Origin: Erythrobacter sp. EC-HK427
GTDB lineage: Bacteria > Pseudomonadota > Alphaproteobacteria > Sphingomonadales > Sphingomonadaceae
Assembly: GCF_902498745.1 (NCBI RefSeq)
Contig: NZ_LR701479.1
Location: 1,881,663-1,945,662 of the forward strand
Direction of reading: 5' to 3'
Length of the DNA: 64,000 bases
The notes under the pieces are model-generated. The model saw only the letters and a program-made list of their open reading frames with translations. It made no database searches and was not told the origin of the DNA. The translations under genes and the position numbers were made by a program. This document shows positions 53,298 to 61,640 of this stretch, piece by piece (within the stretch, counting starts at the first letter, position 1; every line of letters starts with the position of its first letter).

Positions 53298-54290
53298 ATG
53301 CCCGATACCCCGCCCGCCACCAATGCACCGATCCGCGTTGCCGCGCTTTACCAGTTCACGCGGTTTGAGGATCCGGCTGCGCTCAAAGCGCCGCTGCTCG
53401 GCGTGTGCGAGGAGAACGGCGTCAAGGGCACGCTGCTGCTGGCGCAGGAGGGAGTCAACGGGACGATTGCCGGTTCGCCTGCGGGGATTGGTGCGGTGCT
53501 GGAACACATCCGAGCGCTGCCCGGTTGCGCGGCCATAGAGGTCAAATACTCCGCCGCTCTGGAGCCGCCCTTCCACCGCATGAAAGTGCGGTTGAAGCGC
53601 GAGATCGTGACGATGGGCGAGCCCGATCTCGACCCGCGCGAGCACGCAGGCACCTATGTCGCGCCCGAGGACTGGAACGCGCTGATCGCCGACCCCGACA
53701 CCATCGTGATCGACACGCGCAATGACTATGAAGTCGCCATCGGCAGCTTCGCAGGCGCGATCGACCCCGCAACGCCGACATTTCGCGACTTCCCCGCGTG
53801 GTTCCGTAACCAGCGCGCCAAGCTGCTTGGCGAAGGCAAAGCCCCCAAGGTCGCCATGTATTGCACCGGCGGCATCCGCTGCGAGAAATCGACCGCTTTC
53901 CTCGCCAAGGAGGGGGTGGAGGAGGTCTATCACCTCAAGGGCGGCATCCTCAAATATCTCGAGAGCATCCCCCCGGAAAGCAGCCTCTGGCGCGGCGAGT
54001 GTTTCGTGTTCGACGAGCGGGTGAGCGTCGGTCACGCGCTGGTGCAAGGCGAGCACGGGCTGTGCCGCGCCTGCCGCCGTCCGGTGAGCCGCGAGGACAT
54101 GGCCTCCGCGCACTATGAGGAAGGTGTGAGCTGCCCTGCCTGCTATGCCGAACGCAGCGAGGAACAGCGCGCCTCCTACCGCGAACGGCAGCGGCAGGAG
54201 CGGCTGGCGGCCGCGCGCGGCGAGGCCCATGTCGGGCGGCATGAGGTGGACGATGGGGATGATGCTGCGGATGACGACGCGAATGGCTGA
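53298..54290 (+). CDS. trhO: tRNA uridine(34) hydroxylase TrhO (rhodanese-domain)
   Basis: A 330-residue YceA/UPF0176 protein that makes ho5U34 in tRNA using oxygen. N-terminal acylphosphatase-like domain (to about residue 100), rhodanese domain with the catalytic Cys in [12 protein letters not shown] (about 193-204), then a zinc-type C-terminal region with CRACRRPVS and CPACYAERS. The acidic C-terminal tail is unusually long ([13 protein letters not shown]). The open frame upstream to 53148 is not coding. The following GST-like gene starts inside its 3' end. Confidence 0.94.
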   Translation: MPDTPPATNAPIRVAALYQFTRFEDPAALKAPLLGVCEENGVKGTLLLAQEGVNGTIAGSPAGIGAVLEHIRALPGCAAIEVKYSAALEPPFHRMKVRLKREIVTMGEPDLDPREHAGTYVAPEDWNALIADPDTIVIDTRNDYEVAIGSFAGAIDPATPTFRDFPAWFRNQRAKLLGEGKAPKVAMYCTGGIRCEKSTAFLAKEGVEEVYHLKGGILKYLESIPPESSLWRGECFVFDERVSVGHALVQGEHGLCRACRRPVSREDMASAHYEEGVSCPACYAERSEEQRASYRERQRQERLAAARGEAHVGRHEVDDGDDAADDDANG

Positions 54291-54912
54291 TCCGGTGCTC
54301 TACAGCTTTCGCCGCTGCCCCTATGCGATGCGCGCGCGGATGGCGCTGGTGGTGAGCGGGACGGCCTGCGAATTGCGCGAGGTAAAGCTGGCGGACAAGC
54401 CGCAAGCGATGCTCGACGCCTCGCCCAAGGGGACGGTGCCGGTGCTGGTGTTCTGCGATGGCACGGTGTTGGAGGAAAGCGTGGCGATCATGCGTTGGGT
54501 GCTGGCGCGCCACGATCCCGAAGGCTGGCTGGCGCGCGAAGACGCGGCGCTGGTTGCGGAGAATGACGGCCCGTTCAAAGCCGCGCTCGACCACTACAAG
54601 TACCCGACGCGCTACAACGACTGCGACCCGCTGCCGCACCGCGCGCGGGGTGAGGCATTCCTGCGCGTGCTGGAGGAACGGTTGGCGGGGCAGGGCCAAC
54701 TAGCGGGCGACCGGCGCGGCCTGACCGATATTGCGATCTTCCCCTTCATCCGCCAATTCGCCAACCACGACCGCGCATGGTTCGACGCGCTCGACCTGCC
54801 GCATCTGCAAAGCTGGCTGGCGGGGCATCTGGCGAGCACGCTGTTTGCCACGATCATGCAGCGGGAGGAGCCGTGGCGGGAGGGGAATGCGCCGGTTGCA
54901 ATGGCGCTCTAA
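54283..54912 (+). CDS. Glutathione S-transferase-like protein
   Basis: About 209 residues. N-terminal thioredoxin-like domain with [18 protein letters not shown], a glutaredoxin-style CPY motif (Cys at residue 11), then KGTVPVL with the cis-Pro and [12 protein letters not shown]. The C-terminal all-helical domain has [17 protein letters not shown]. It fits bacterial GSTs with a catalytic Cys. The ATG at 54283 lies within the last codons of trhO, so translation is coupled; ATG 54271 is an alternative. The substrate is unknown. Confidence 0.88.
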   Translation: MADPVLYSFRRCPYAMRARMALVVSGTACELREVKLADKPQAMLDASPKGTVPVLVFCDGTVLEESVAIMRWVLARHDPEGWLAREDAALVAENDGPFKAALDHYKYPTRYNDCDPLPHRARGEAFLRVLEERLAGQGQLAGDRRGLTDIAIFPFIRQFANHDRAWFDALDLPHLQSWLAGHLASTLFATIMQREEPWREGNAPVAMAL

Positions 54913-54918
54913 GCTACT

Positions 54919-55995
54919 CTAACCCAGCTTCATCACCCAGCCATGGGTGTCTTCCACCGTCCCGCGCTGGATGCCGACGAGCTTTTCGCGGATCGCGCCG
55001 GTCAATTGGCCGGGGCCGCCCGATCCGATGGTGAACTCGCCGTCATGGCTCGCCACCTTGCCCACCGCGGTCACCACGGCAGCGGTGCCGCAGGCCATGG
55101 TTTCGACCAGCTTGCCGCTTTCCGCATCGGCCCGCCATTGGTCGATCGAATACATCTCCTCGGCCACATCCAGCCCCTGCTCGCGCGCGAGGGTGAGGAT
55201 GCTGTCGCGGGTGATGCCGGGCAGGATCGTGCCGCGCAAAGGCGGGGTAATCATGCGGCCATCATCGAACACGAAGAACAGGTTCATGCCGCCCAGTTCC
55301 TCGATCCATTTGCGCTCCGCTGCATCAAGGAACACCACCTGATCGTGGCCCTTGGCAAAGGCTTCGCCCGTGGGGACGAGGCTCGCCGCGTAATTTCCGC
55401 CGCATTTCGCCTCGCCCGTGCCGCCGGGGGCAGCGCGGGTGTAATCGCTCACCCACACGCTGACGGCGGGGGAGCCTGACTTGAAGTAGTTTCCGGCGGG
55501 CGAGAGGATCACGAGGAACTTGTATTGCTTCGCCGGACGCACGCCCAGAAACGCCTCGGTCGCGAACATAAAGGGCCGGATATACAGTGCGCCGCCATCT
55601 ACGCTGGGGAACCAGTCCTGGTCCTTGAGTACGAGCTGCCGGACGGCTTCGATAAACAGCTCCTCGGGGATCGCGGGCATGGCAAGCCGCGCGGCGCTCT
55701 TGTTGAAGCGGGCGGCATTGGCCTGCGGGCGGAACAGCGCCATGGTGCCATCGGCTAGCCGATAGGCCTTCATCCCTTCAAAGATTTCCTGCGCATAATG
55801 CAGCACGCTCGCCGCCGGATCGAGCGCGATAGGGCCGCGCGGGCCGAGCGTGGCGGAGTGCCAACCTTGCCCCTCGTCATAGTCGATGCTGACCATGTGA
55901 TCGGTGAACAGCTTGCCAAAACCGGGATCGGCGATGGCAGAATCGCGGGTGTCGGCAGGGACGGGTGCCGGGTGAGGAAGATGCTCGAAATTCAT
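54919..55995 (-). CDS. ilvE: Branched-chain amino acid aminotransferase
   Basis: PLP-dependent class IV transaminase of 358 residues converting Val, Leu and Ile to their keto acids. The family signatures are VLHYAQEIFEGMKAYR, the PLP-lysine region GEAKCGGNYAASLVPT, and the C-terminal ETMACGTAAVVTAVGKV. It belongs to the longer, eukaryote-like BCAT subgroup. The ATG at 55995 is preferred; the open frame to 56151 lacks family sequence. leuB in the same window belongs to the same amino-acid pathway but is 4.4 kb away. Confidence 0.95.
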   Translation of the reverse strand: MNFEHLPHPAPVPADTRDSAIADPGFGKLFTDHMVSIDYDEGQGWHSATLGPRGPIALDPAASVLHYAQEIFEGMKAYRLADGTMALFRPQANAARFNKSAARLAMPAIPEELFIEAVRQLVLKDQDWFPSVDGGALYIRPFMFATEAFLGVRPAKQYKFLVILSPAGNYFKSGSPAVSVWVSDYTRAAPGGTGEAKCGGNYAASLVPTGEAFAKGHDQVVFLDAAERKWIEELGGMNLFFVFDDGRMITPPLRGTILPGITRDSILTLAREQGLDVAEEMYSIDQWRADAESGKLVETMACGTAAVVTAVGKVASHDGEFTIGSGGPGQLTGAIREKLVGIQRGTVEDTHGWVMKLG

Positions 55996-56038
55996 AGGGG
56001 AGCGATTAGGACGCGGCGCGGGGCGAGGCAAGGGCGCT

Positions 56039-56473
56039 TTATCGCGAGCCGATGATTGGGAATCGTTCCAAGATTGCATCAAAGGAAGCGATGAGGTTGG
56101 GAAAATGTGATTGATCGAGCGAGATATCGAATTCGTGCTTTTGCAAGACAATGTCTGGCGTGATAGCGATCATGCCAGACACCTGGCCGTTCAACGGATT
56201 TACCGCCAACTCGATACGCAGATTGTATTCCAAACTCTCCAGAACACAGGTGCCTGCTGTTTTTGCGTGAGCCTCCGACAATGAATTGCGGAACTTGAGA
56301 AGATCATTGTTGCGGAGGAAGGGGCCTGTGCATTCGACCCGTGCACCGTGTGTAAGCATCAGCGCTCTCACACGCAGCCAGTTGCCATCCCAAAAGTCGT
56401 CGGAATCCGGAAACTCCCGTCCCTCGATCCAGATCGAAAGCCCATCGAGAACAAAGTCAGGATCAGGTGCCAT
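56039..56473 (-). CDS. WapI-family immunity-like protein (orphan)
   Basis: A 144-residue soluble acidic protein. The segment FWDGNWLRVRA (residues 27-37), FLRNNDLLKFRNSL, and the end ISLDQSHFPNLIASFDAILERFP follow the pattern of the WapI immunity family that neutralises Bacillus WapA nuclease toxins. Codon use and base composition are less GC-rich than in neighbours, suggesting transfer. No toxin gene is nearby, so it would be an orphan or acquired immunity gene. The family call is by recalled pattern, not by search. Confidence 0.68.
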   Translation of the reverse strand: MAPDPDFVLDGLSIWIEGREFPDSDDFWDGNWLRVRALMLTHGARVECTGPFLRNNDLLKFRNSLSEAHAKTAGTCVLESLEYNLRIELAVNPLNGQVSGMIAITPDIVLQKHEFDISLDQSHFPNLIASFDAILERFPIIGSR

Positions 56474-56528
56474 AACGCAATCCGACTAGCCACTCTGTGA
56501 TAGCAGTGCAATCACTTGCCTTAACCCC

Positions 56529-56569
56529 ACAAAATGAGAAGGCCAGCTCTACCTCGGTAGAACTGGCCT
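56529..56569 (-). terminator. Intrinsic terminator after the mini-gene
   Basis: A hairpin with 13-base arms AGGCCAGTTCTAC and GTAGAGCTGGCCT (56540-56569), followed on the minus strand by TCTCATTTT. It ends a transcript coming from about 56700. Confidence 0.8.
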
Positions 56570-56625
56570 CCGCATGGTCAGCGGTCAGTTAGACCGCCCA
56601 CGAAGCCTTACTCGGCGACAAAAGA

Positions 56626-56682
56626 TTACCGAATATGCTCCGCATGGGTCTTCACCGACCTCCCTGCTGAACCATGAGACAT
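56626..56682 (-). CDS. Putative 18-residue peptide with strong ribosome-binding site
   Basis: A tiny ORF (begins MSHGSAG, ends KTHAEHIR) preceded by AAAGGAGGTGATCCG, an almost perfect anti-16S complement five to six bases before the ATG. A terminator hairpin follows 57 bases after the stop, and a strong hairpin (CCAAGACC... GGTCTTGG, 56737-56765) lies in the presumed leader. The group looks like a self-contained transcription unit for a peptide, a leader peptide or an sRNA. No homologue is recognised. Unrelated to the neighbouring genes in strand logic only by proximity. Confidence 0.5.
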   Translation of the reverse strand: MSHGSAGRSVKTHAEHIR

Positions 56683-56736
56683 CGGATCACCTCCTTTCGC
56701 GCTATTAGAGCCAGGCCGCCTCGTATCACCGGGGGC

Positions 56737-56765
56737 CAAGACCTGCGGGCTTCGCGGGTCTTGGG
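56737..56765. repeat. Hairpin in the leader of the mini-gene
   Basis: Near-perfect inverted repeat starting CCAAGACCTGCGGG and ending in GGTCTTGG. No T-run follows on either strand, so it looks like a structured leader element, not a terminator. Confidence 0.6.
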
Positions 56766-56866
56766 TACAGTAATGAGTCAGCGAGTCGCACAAAACAAGC
56801 CTTGAATTATTCTTTTTCACAGTCAGAATAGAGCGTCTGGTCAGAGAGCCGCTCCGCTCAATTTCC

Positions 56867-57385
56867 TTATCCTCTACAATCCTCCACCACGCGGGTGATT
56901 TCCGGCCAGGCCGGGGCGTAGAGCGGCGTAACGCCAGGCACTTCCACTGCGAAGCGTCCGCGCGAAAAGGCCATGGCATCGAGCAGCGCGTCGCTGGCGC
57001 TCAATTCGGCAGCGACCAGCGGGGCGGGGCCGTCGGCCGGGCCTGCAGTCAGAACGCGTTCCTGCGTTTCGGTGCGCACCAGCATCTGCACCTGACCGCT
57101 CACGCTGCCCGCGCGGGCTATACCGACACGCCGCGTCGCCAGATCGCAGCGGATGATAAGCGCCACGCCGCCCGCGCTCCGGTCGGTGCCGAACACCGCG
57201 AGCGTCTCGCCGGTCTGGCGCACATAGGTCCAGTCGCCGCGCGATGCGGGGGCGTCCATCCAGTTTTCCAGCACCGGAGCGACCGGCGTCGGGGCGGGCG
57301 CGGGTGCCGCCGTTGCCGCAGGCGACGGAGCGGGTACTGGAGCAGGCGTCGGCTCGGGTGAGGGCGGAATGCAAGCTGCGAGCAT
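56867..57385 (-). CDS. Putative lipoprotein, related to 57447-58016
   Basis: About 172 residues from the first ATG. A lipobox LAAC lies only five residues in (Cys5), so the true start is probably upstream: in frame before it the sequence encodes LRTASCIACTL, a signal-peptide-like stretch, but no ATG, GTG or TTG is visible there. The mature part has a Pro/Ala linker, then a domain with WTYVRQTGETLAVFGTD and IIRCDLATRRVGI, ending ITRVVEDCRG. It resembles the next gene in layout and ending. Function unknown. Confidence 0.65.
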   Translation of the reverse strand: MLAACIPPSPEPTPAPVPAPSPAATAAPAPAPTPVAPVLENWMDAPASRGDWTYVRQTGETLAVFGTDRSAGGVALIIRCDLATRRVGIARAGSVSGQVQMLVRTETQERVLTAGPADGPAPLVAAELSASDALLDAMAFSRGRFAVEVPGVTPLYAPAWPEITRVVEDCRG

Positions 57386-57446
57386 CAGGGTGCAGGCGAT
57401 GCAGGAAGCGGTGCGCAGGAAGAGGGAAGGGGTGATGGCGATGCTC

Positions 57447-58016
57447 CTAATGCGTCACAAAGCGGCAAGCGTCGATCACGCGGCGAATGCCTGGATTGGT
57501 GGGAAATTGCAGCCGCTGGCCATCAGGCGCGGTAAGCGTGAAGGACTGCCCGTCGGCCCCCAAGGCGTTGATGATGCCGAGACCCTGGTCGACGGCGGCG
57601 GACAGGCCCTGTGCGGGCTGCGTCGTCGGGGCGAGATCGATCCGCGCCGCCTCTCCGCCCGCATCGAGCCGCCATGACTGCGGTTCGGTTGCGCCATTGG
57701 CGACGAACAGCGTCACCGCAAAGGCGCCGCGCGGGCACTCCAATTGCAGCGACGGCGAGAGGCCTTCCTCGGCATAGAGCGCGCGCGCGCCTTCGCCGTC
57801 TTCGCTGATCGCCCACACGCCCGCGACCAGCGCGGTGCCGTCTGGCGCAGCTGTTGGCGTCGGGGCGGTGGTGAGCACGGGAGCGGGCGCTGCCGCCTCT
57901 GCCTGCTGCGGCGTGGCGGCGGGTTCGTCTGCGCTCTGGTTGCAGGCCATCAGCATGGCGGTGGCGGCACACAGCGGGAGGCAGCGGAGGGGCACTTGTC
58001 GAAGCACGGTCTTCAC
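57447..58016 (-). CDS. Putative lipoprotein, related to 56867-57385
   Basis: A 189-residue protein begun by GTG. A lipoprotein signal with lipobox LMAC (Cys25), a Pro/Ala/Thr linker (about 30-60), then a domain with VWAISEDGEGARALYA, LQLECPRGAFAVTLF and the end IRRVIDACRFV. The linker-domain layout and the final VIDAC/VVEDC element suggest tandem duplication with the neighbour downstream. Divergent from the TlyA-type gene. Function unknown. Confidence 0.75.
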   Translation of the reverse strand: MKTVLRQVPLRCLPLCAATAMLMACNQSADEPAATPQQAEAAAPAPVLTTAPTPTAAPDGTALVAGVWAISEDGEGARALYAEEGLSPSLQLECPRGAFAVTLFVANGATEPQSWRLDAGGEAARIDLAPTTQPAQGLSAAVDQGLGIINALGADGQSFTLTAPDGQRLQFPTNPGIRRVIDACRFVTH

Positions 58017-58060
58017 CTTGAATCTTGTGACGAGGGAGCAACGCCCCTATCGCCACCCGC

Positions 58061-58831
58061 ATGGCCGAGCGCAAGCCTCCTCGCTCACGGATCGATCAAT
58101 TGCTTGTCCAGCGCGGCGAGGCGGAGAGCCGTACGCGGGCGCAGGCGCTGGTGATGGCGGGGCTCGTGTTTGCGGGCGAGCCGGGCAAGTTGCAGCGGAT
58201 TGCCAAACCCGGCCACCAGATTCCCGAAAACTGGGTAGTGGAGGTGCGCGGGCGCGATCATCCGTGGGTCGGGCGCGGGGGGATGAAGCTCGATCACGCG
58301 ATCAAACATTTCGGGCTGGATGCGAAAGGCGCGGTGGCGATGGATATCGGCTCCTCCACCGGCGGCTTCACGCAAGTGCTGCTGCATCACGGCGCGGCGC
58401 ACGTCTTTGCCGTGGATGTCGGCACCAACCAGCTCGACTGGCGATTGCGGCAGGATGCGCGCATCACCGTGCTCGAACAGACCAATGCCCGCGCGTTGAC
58501 CCCGCTAATTATCGACCGCCCGTGCGACTGGGTGGTGTGCGATGCGAGCTTTATCGGGCTGGCAAAGGTTCTCGAAGTGCCGCTCGCGCTTGCCGCCCAA
58601 GATGCGCGGGTCGTGGCGCTCATCAAACCGCAATTCGAAGTCGCCAAGCACGAAGTGGGCAAAGGCGGGATTGTCCGCGATCCGGCGCTGCACCTGCGCG
58701 TGTGCAACGAAGTGACCGCATGGCTGGAGGAAATTGGCTGGCGGATTGCAGGGCTGACGGAGAGCCCGATCACCGGCACCGAGGGCAATGTCGAATTCCT
58801 TGTCCATGCGGTGCGAGGCAAGTGCGCATAG
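58061..58831 (+). CDS. TlyA-family rRNA (cytidine-2'-O)-methyltransferase
   Basis: A 256-residue protein with an N-terminal S4 RNA-binding domain (SRIDQLLVQRGEAESRTRAQALVMAG, in pieces) and a C-terminal FtsJ-like SAM domain (AMDIGSSTGGFTQVLLHHGA). The K-D-K-E methyltransferase residues appear in the MKLDHA, CDASF and LIKPQFE regions. TlyA 2'-O-methylates 23S and, in some bacteria, 16S rRNA and influences capreomycin susceptibility; older annotations call it hemolysin A. Confidence 0.92.
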   Translation: MAERKPPRSRIDQLLVQRGEAESRTRAQALVMAGLVFAGEPGKLQRIAKPGHQIPENWVVEVRGRDHPWVGRGGMKLDHAIKHFGLDAKGAVAMDIGSSTGGFTQVLLHHGAAHVFAVDVGTNQLDWRLRQDARITVLEQTNARALTPLIIDRPCDWVVCDASFIGLAKVLEVPLALAAQDARVVALIKPQFEVAKHEVGKGGIVRDPALHLRVCNEVTAWLEEIGWRIAGLTESPITGTEGNVEFLVHAVRGKCA

Positions 58832-58949
58832 CCGCATTTGGGCGCATGGCCAGTCCAGCTTGCGGACAGGCGGTGCCGGGGCGCTTGCCCTTGGCGCTGC
58901 GGCTCGCCACAAGGCGCAGCAGACGAATCGAAGAGATTGTGGGAACCGA

Positions 58950-59501
58950 ATGAACCGCTTAGCTTCCCCCGCACAATTGCGCGCCAGCCTGATCCGCTGG
59001 GCGCTGTTTCTCGTCCCGCTGGTAGTGCTGCTGGGTTTCGTCGCCGGGCGGCTGGGCGGTGATGCGGACAGTGCGTGGTTCCAGGCGCTGGACAAGCCCG
59101 CCATTTTCCCGCCGCCTGCAACCTTCGGCATCGTCTGGGGCATTCTCTACGCGATGATCGGGCTGGCTTTTGCCTTTGTCTGTTCGGCGTGGGGATCGCG
59201 GATGCGCGGCCTGGCGATCCTCGCTTTCCTCGCACAGCTCGCCGCCAATCTCGCCTGGTCGCCGATGTTCTTCGGCCAGCAGCAGATCGGCTATGCGTTC
59301 TATATCATTCTGGCGGTGGACGTGCTGGCGGTGATCGCCACCGTGCTGTTCTTCAAAGTGCGCAAATGGGCCGGGCTGCTGATGCTGCCCTACCTCGCCT
59401 GGATTTTCTTCGCGACCGTGCTCAACTGGCAGTTCTGGGTGCTTAACCCCGACGCCTCGGGGCTGGACAACACGGGCGCGGTGCAGACGTTTGAGTTGTA
59501 A
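58950..59501 (+). CDS. tspO: TspO/MBR family protein
   Basis: A 183-residue five-helix membrane protein, the bacterial tryptophan-rich sensory protein/translocator protein. Landmarks: WFQALDKPAIFPPPATFGIVWG, the N-L-x-W-S motif in LAANLAWSPMFFGQQQIG, and the C-terminal PYLAWIFFATVLNWQFWVLN. In Rhodobacter, TspO modulates tetrapyrrole-related gene expression. The ATG at 58950 begins after a spacer that overlaps no coding sequence; the frame is open further upstream into the preceding gene. Confidence 0.94.
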   Translation: MNRLASPAQLRASLIRWALFLVPLVVLLGFVAGRLGGDADSAWFQALDKPAIFPPPATFGIVWGILYAMIGLAFAFVCSAWGSRMRGLAILAFLAQLAANLAWSPMFFGQQQIGYAFYIILAVDVLAVIATVLFFKVRKWAGLLMLPYLAWIFFATVLNWQFWVLNPDASGLDNTGAVQTFEL

Positions 59502-59530
59502 TTCCGGCGCGGAGGTACCACATTCCCACC

Positions 59531-59776
59531 ATGCAAAGCGAAAACAAGATCATCGCCGATTTCGTCAAAATCGCCAATTCCGCTGCGGGGACGCTGGCGG
59601 GGATGGGCCGTGAAGCGCGTGAGCAGGCGCGGGAGCGGATGCGGGAGGCGATGGGCGGTATGGACTTCGTCAGCCGCGAAGAATTTGACGCGGTGAAAGA
59701 CATGGCGGCTGCCGCGCGGGAGAAGTTGGAAGTCCTCGAAGCCCGCCTAGCTGCTCTCGAAGCCAAGGCGAAGTAA
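59531..59776 (+). CDS. ubiK: Ubiquinone biosynthesis accessory factor UbiK (BMFP)
   Basis: An 81-residue protein with an amphipathic N-terminal helix (IIADFVKIANSAAGTLAGMG) and a C-terminal coiled coil (REEFDAVKDMAAAAREKLEVLEARLAALEAK), the BMFP/YqiC layout. UbiK binds UbiJ in the E. coli ubiquinone metabolon. Short spacing to recO and leuB suggests a common transcript. Confidence 0.9.
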   Translation: MQSENKIIADFVKIANSAAGTLAGMGREAREQARERMREAMGGMDFVSREEFDAVKDMAAAAREKLEVLEARLAALEAKAK

Positions 59777-59803
59777 GCCTCCCGATACCCTGAGGGTGCG
59801 CCG

Positions 59804-60403
59804 ATGCACATCCGCGCCCCTGCGATCCTCCTTTCCGCCCGCCAGCATGGCGAAACGGCGGTTATCGGGCGCTTTCTGACGGCGGAATACGGGCTGGTTG
59901 CGGGTTATGTCGCGGGCGGACGGGGGCGGAACCTGCGCCCGGTGGTGATTCCCGGCAATGCGGTGGAAGTGCAGCTTTCCGCCAAATCCGACAGCCAATT
60001 GCCCTTCGCCAAGGTCGAACTCGTCACGTCTCGCGGGCCTTGGCTCGCTGAACCCCTGCCTGCCGCCGCCATTGGCTGGGTGACCGCGCTCACCGCCACC
60101 GCACTCCCCGAACGCCAGCCTTATCCGACGCTCTATGAGGCTTTGGGCGGCGTGCTCGACGCGGTCTGCCACGCGCCCTCGGCACGCGGCTGGGCCTCGG
60201 CGCTGGTCGGGTATGAGGCGCTGCTGCTGCGCGAGCTCGGCTATGGCGGCGCGGGTGGCCGGCCCGAGGGCGAGCTGGCGCAAGTGATCGAAGCGATGGA
60301 CACGATTGGCGAGCCGCTGGAGCACTACCTGCTTGCCGACCGGCGCGGAGACGTTATGGCGGCGCGCACGAGGTTAAGAGAGCTGCTGCAACGGATCACC
60401 TGA
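59804..60403 (+). CDS. recO: DNA repair protein RecO
   Basis: A 199-residue RecF-pathway mediator: N-terminal OB fold ([37 protein letters not shown] in pieces) and a helical C-terminal domain. Shorter than E. coli RecO (242), consistent with loss of the zinc-binding loop in this group. The stop is one base before the leuB start. Confidence 0.92.
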   Translation: MHIRAPAILLSARQHGETAVIGRFLTAEYGLVAGYVAGGRGRNLRPVVIPGNAVEVQLSAKSDSQLPFAKVELVTSRGPWLAEPLPAAAIGWVTALTATALPERQPYPTLYEALGGVLDAVCHAPSARGWASALVGYEALLLRELGYGGAGGRPEGELAQVIEAMDTIGEPLEHYLLADRRGDVMAARTRLRELLQRIT

Positions 60404-60404
60404 C

Positions 60405-61463
60405 ATGAAAATCGCGCTATTTCCCGGAGACGGTATCGGCCCCGAAATCATGGAGCAGGCGCGGCGCGTGCTGGCGAAGCTCGATCTGCCGGGGCTGGTG
60501 GTGTTCGAAGGCGATGTCGGCGGCATTGCCTATAAGCGGCACGGCCACCCGCTGCCGCAGGAAACGCTCGATATGGCGAAGGCCGCTGACGGTGTTCTGT
60601 TCGGCGCGGTGGGCGATCCGGCTTGCGACAATCTGGAGCGGCATTTGCGTCCCGAACAGGCGATCCTCGGCCTGCGCAGCCATCTCGGCCTGTTCGCCAA
60701 TCTTCGCCCTGCGACGATGTTTGCCGGGCTGGAGGATATGTCCGCGCTCAAGCCCGAAGTAGCCCGCGAAATTGACGTGCTGATCGTGCGCGAGCTGAAT
60801 GGCGACGTATATTTCGGCGAGAAGGGAATGCGCACGACGAAAAGCGGCGAGCGCGAAGGCTATGACATCATGTCCTACGCCGAAAGCGAAGTGCGCCGCA
60901 TCGCCCAAACCGCGTTCCGCGCCGCGCGGGGGCGCAAGGGTCGGCTGTGCAGCGTCGACAAGGCCAATGTGCTCGAAACGAGCCAGCTCTGGCGCGATGT
61001 GATTGTCGACGTGTCGGCGGACTACCCCGATGTCGCGCTCAGCCATATGTATGTCGACAATGCCGCGATGCAGCTGGTGCGCAATCCCGGCCAGTTTGAT
61101 GTAATCGTCACCGGCAATTTGTTCGGCGATATCCTCTCTGACCAGGCGAGTATGTGCGTCGGCTCGATCGGCCTGCTCGCCAGCGCGGCTTTGGGCGAGA
61201 GGCAGACCGATTATGGCACCTTCGGAATGTACGAACCCATCCACGGCAGCGCCCCCGATATTGCCGGGCAGGGCAAGGCGAATCCGATGGCGATGATCCT
61301 CTCGCTGGCGATGCTCCTGCGCCACTCGCTGGGCCGCGAGGCGGATGCGTTGCGGGTCGAAAAGGCCGTGGCGCAGGCGCTGGAGGACGGCGTGCTGGGC
61401 GCCGACCTTGGCGGCACCGCAGGCACGGCGGAGATTGGCAATGCGGTGCTTGAGCAGCTTTAA
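60405..61463 (+). CDS. leuB: 3-isopropylmalate dehydrogenase
   Basis: A 352-residue NAD-dependent decarboxylating dehydrogenase of leucine biosynthesis. Landmarks: [20 protein letters not shown] at the N-terminus, the substrate-binding [14 protein letters not shown] and RIAQTAF, the metal-binding [21 protein letters not shown], and [18 protein letters not shown]. Followed by an intrinsic terminator. Confidence 0.96.
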   Translation: MKIALFPGDGIGPEIMEQARRVLAKLDLPGLVVFEGDVGGIAYKRHGHPLPQETLDMAKAADGVLFGAVGDPACDNLERHLRPEQAILGLRSHLGLFANLRPATMFAGLEDMSALKPEVAREIDVLIVRELNGDVYFGEKGMRTTKSGEREGYDIMSYAESEVRRIAQTAFRAARGRKGRLCSVDKANVLETSQLWRDVIVDVSADYPDVALSHMYVDNAAMQLVRNPGQFDVIVTGNLFGDILSDQASMCVGSIGLLASAALGERQTDYGTFGMYEPIHGSAPDIAGQGKANPMAMILSLAMLLRHSLGREADALRVEKAVAQALEDGVLGADLGGTAGTAEIGNAVLEQL

Positions 61464-61464
61464 C

Positions 61465-61489
61465 AGCGCCGCAGGCGCTATACATTTTT
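61465..61489 (+). terminator. Intrinsic terminator after leuB
   Basis: A six-base-pair stem AGCGCC / GGCGCT with a three-base loop (61465-61479), then ATACATTTTT. It starts one base after the leuB stop codon. Confidence 0.65.
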
Positions 61490-61491
61490 CA

Positions 61492-61559
61492 CGCTCGCAG
61501 AGGCGCGGAGGCGCAGAGGGGTTGCGCAACATCTCTGCGCCTCCGCGCCTCTGCGAGCG
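61492..61559. repeat. 27-bp perfect inverted repeat
   Basis: Arms of 27 bases (61492-61518 and 61533-61559) are perfect reverse complements with a 14-base loop; each arm begins or ends with CGCTCGCAGAGGCGCGGAGG or its complement. It directly follows the leuB terminator and precedes the glycosyltransferase gene. It looks like a member of a dispersed intergenic palindrome family. Confidence 0.85.
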
Positions 61560-61640
61560 CAAATACTTTGATGGCGGCTCCGCCGCATTTTTGTCTCTCG
61601 GTAACCCTATGGTTAACAATTCGCTCTAACGCCTGAACGC

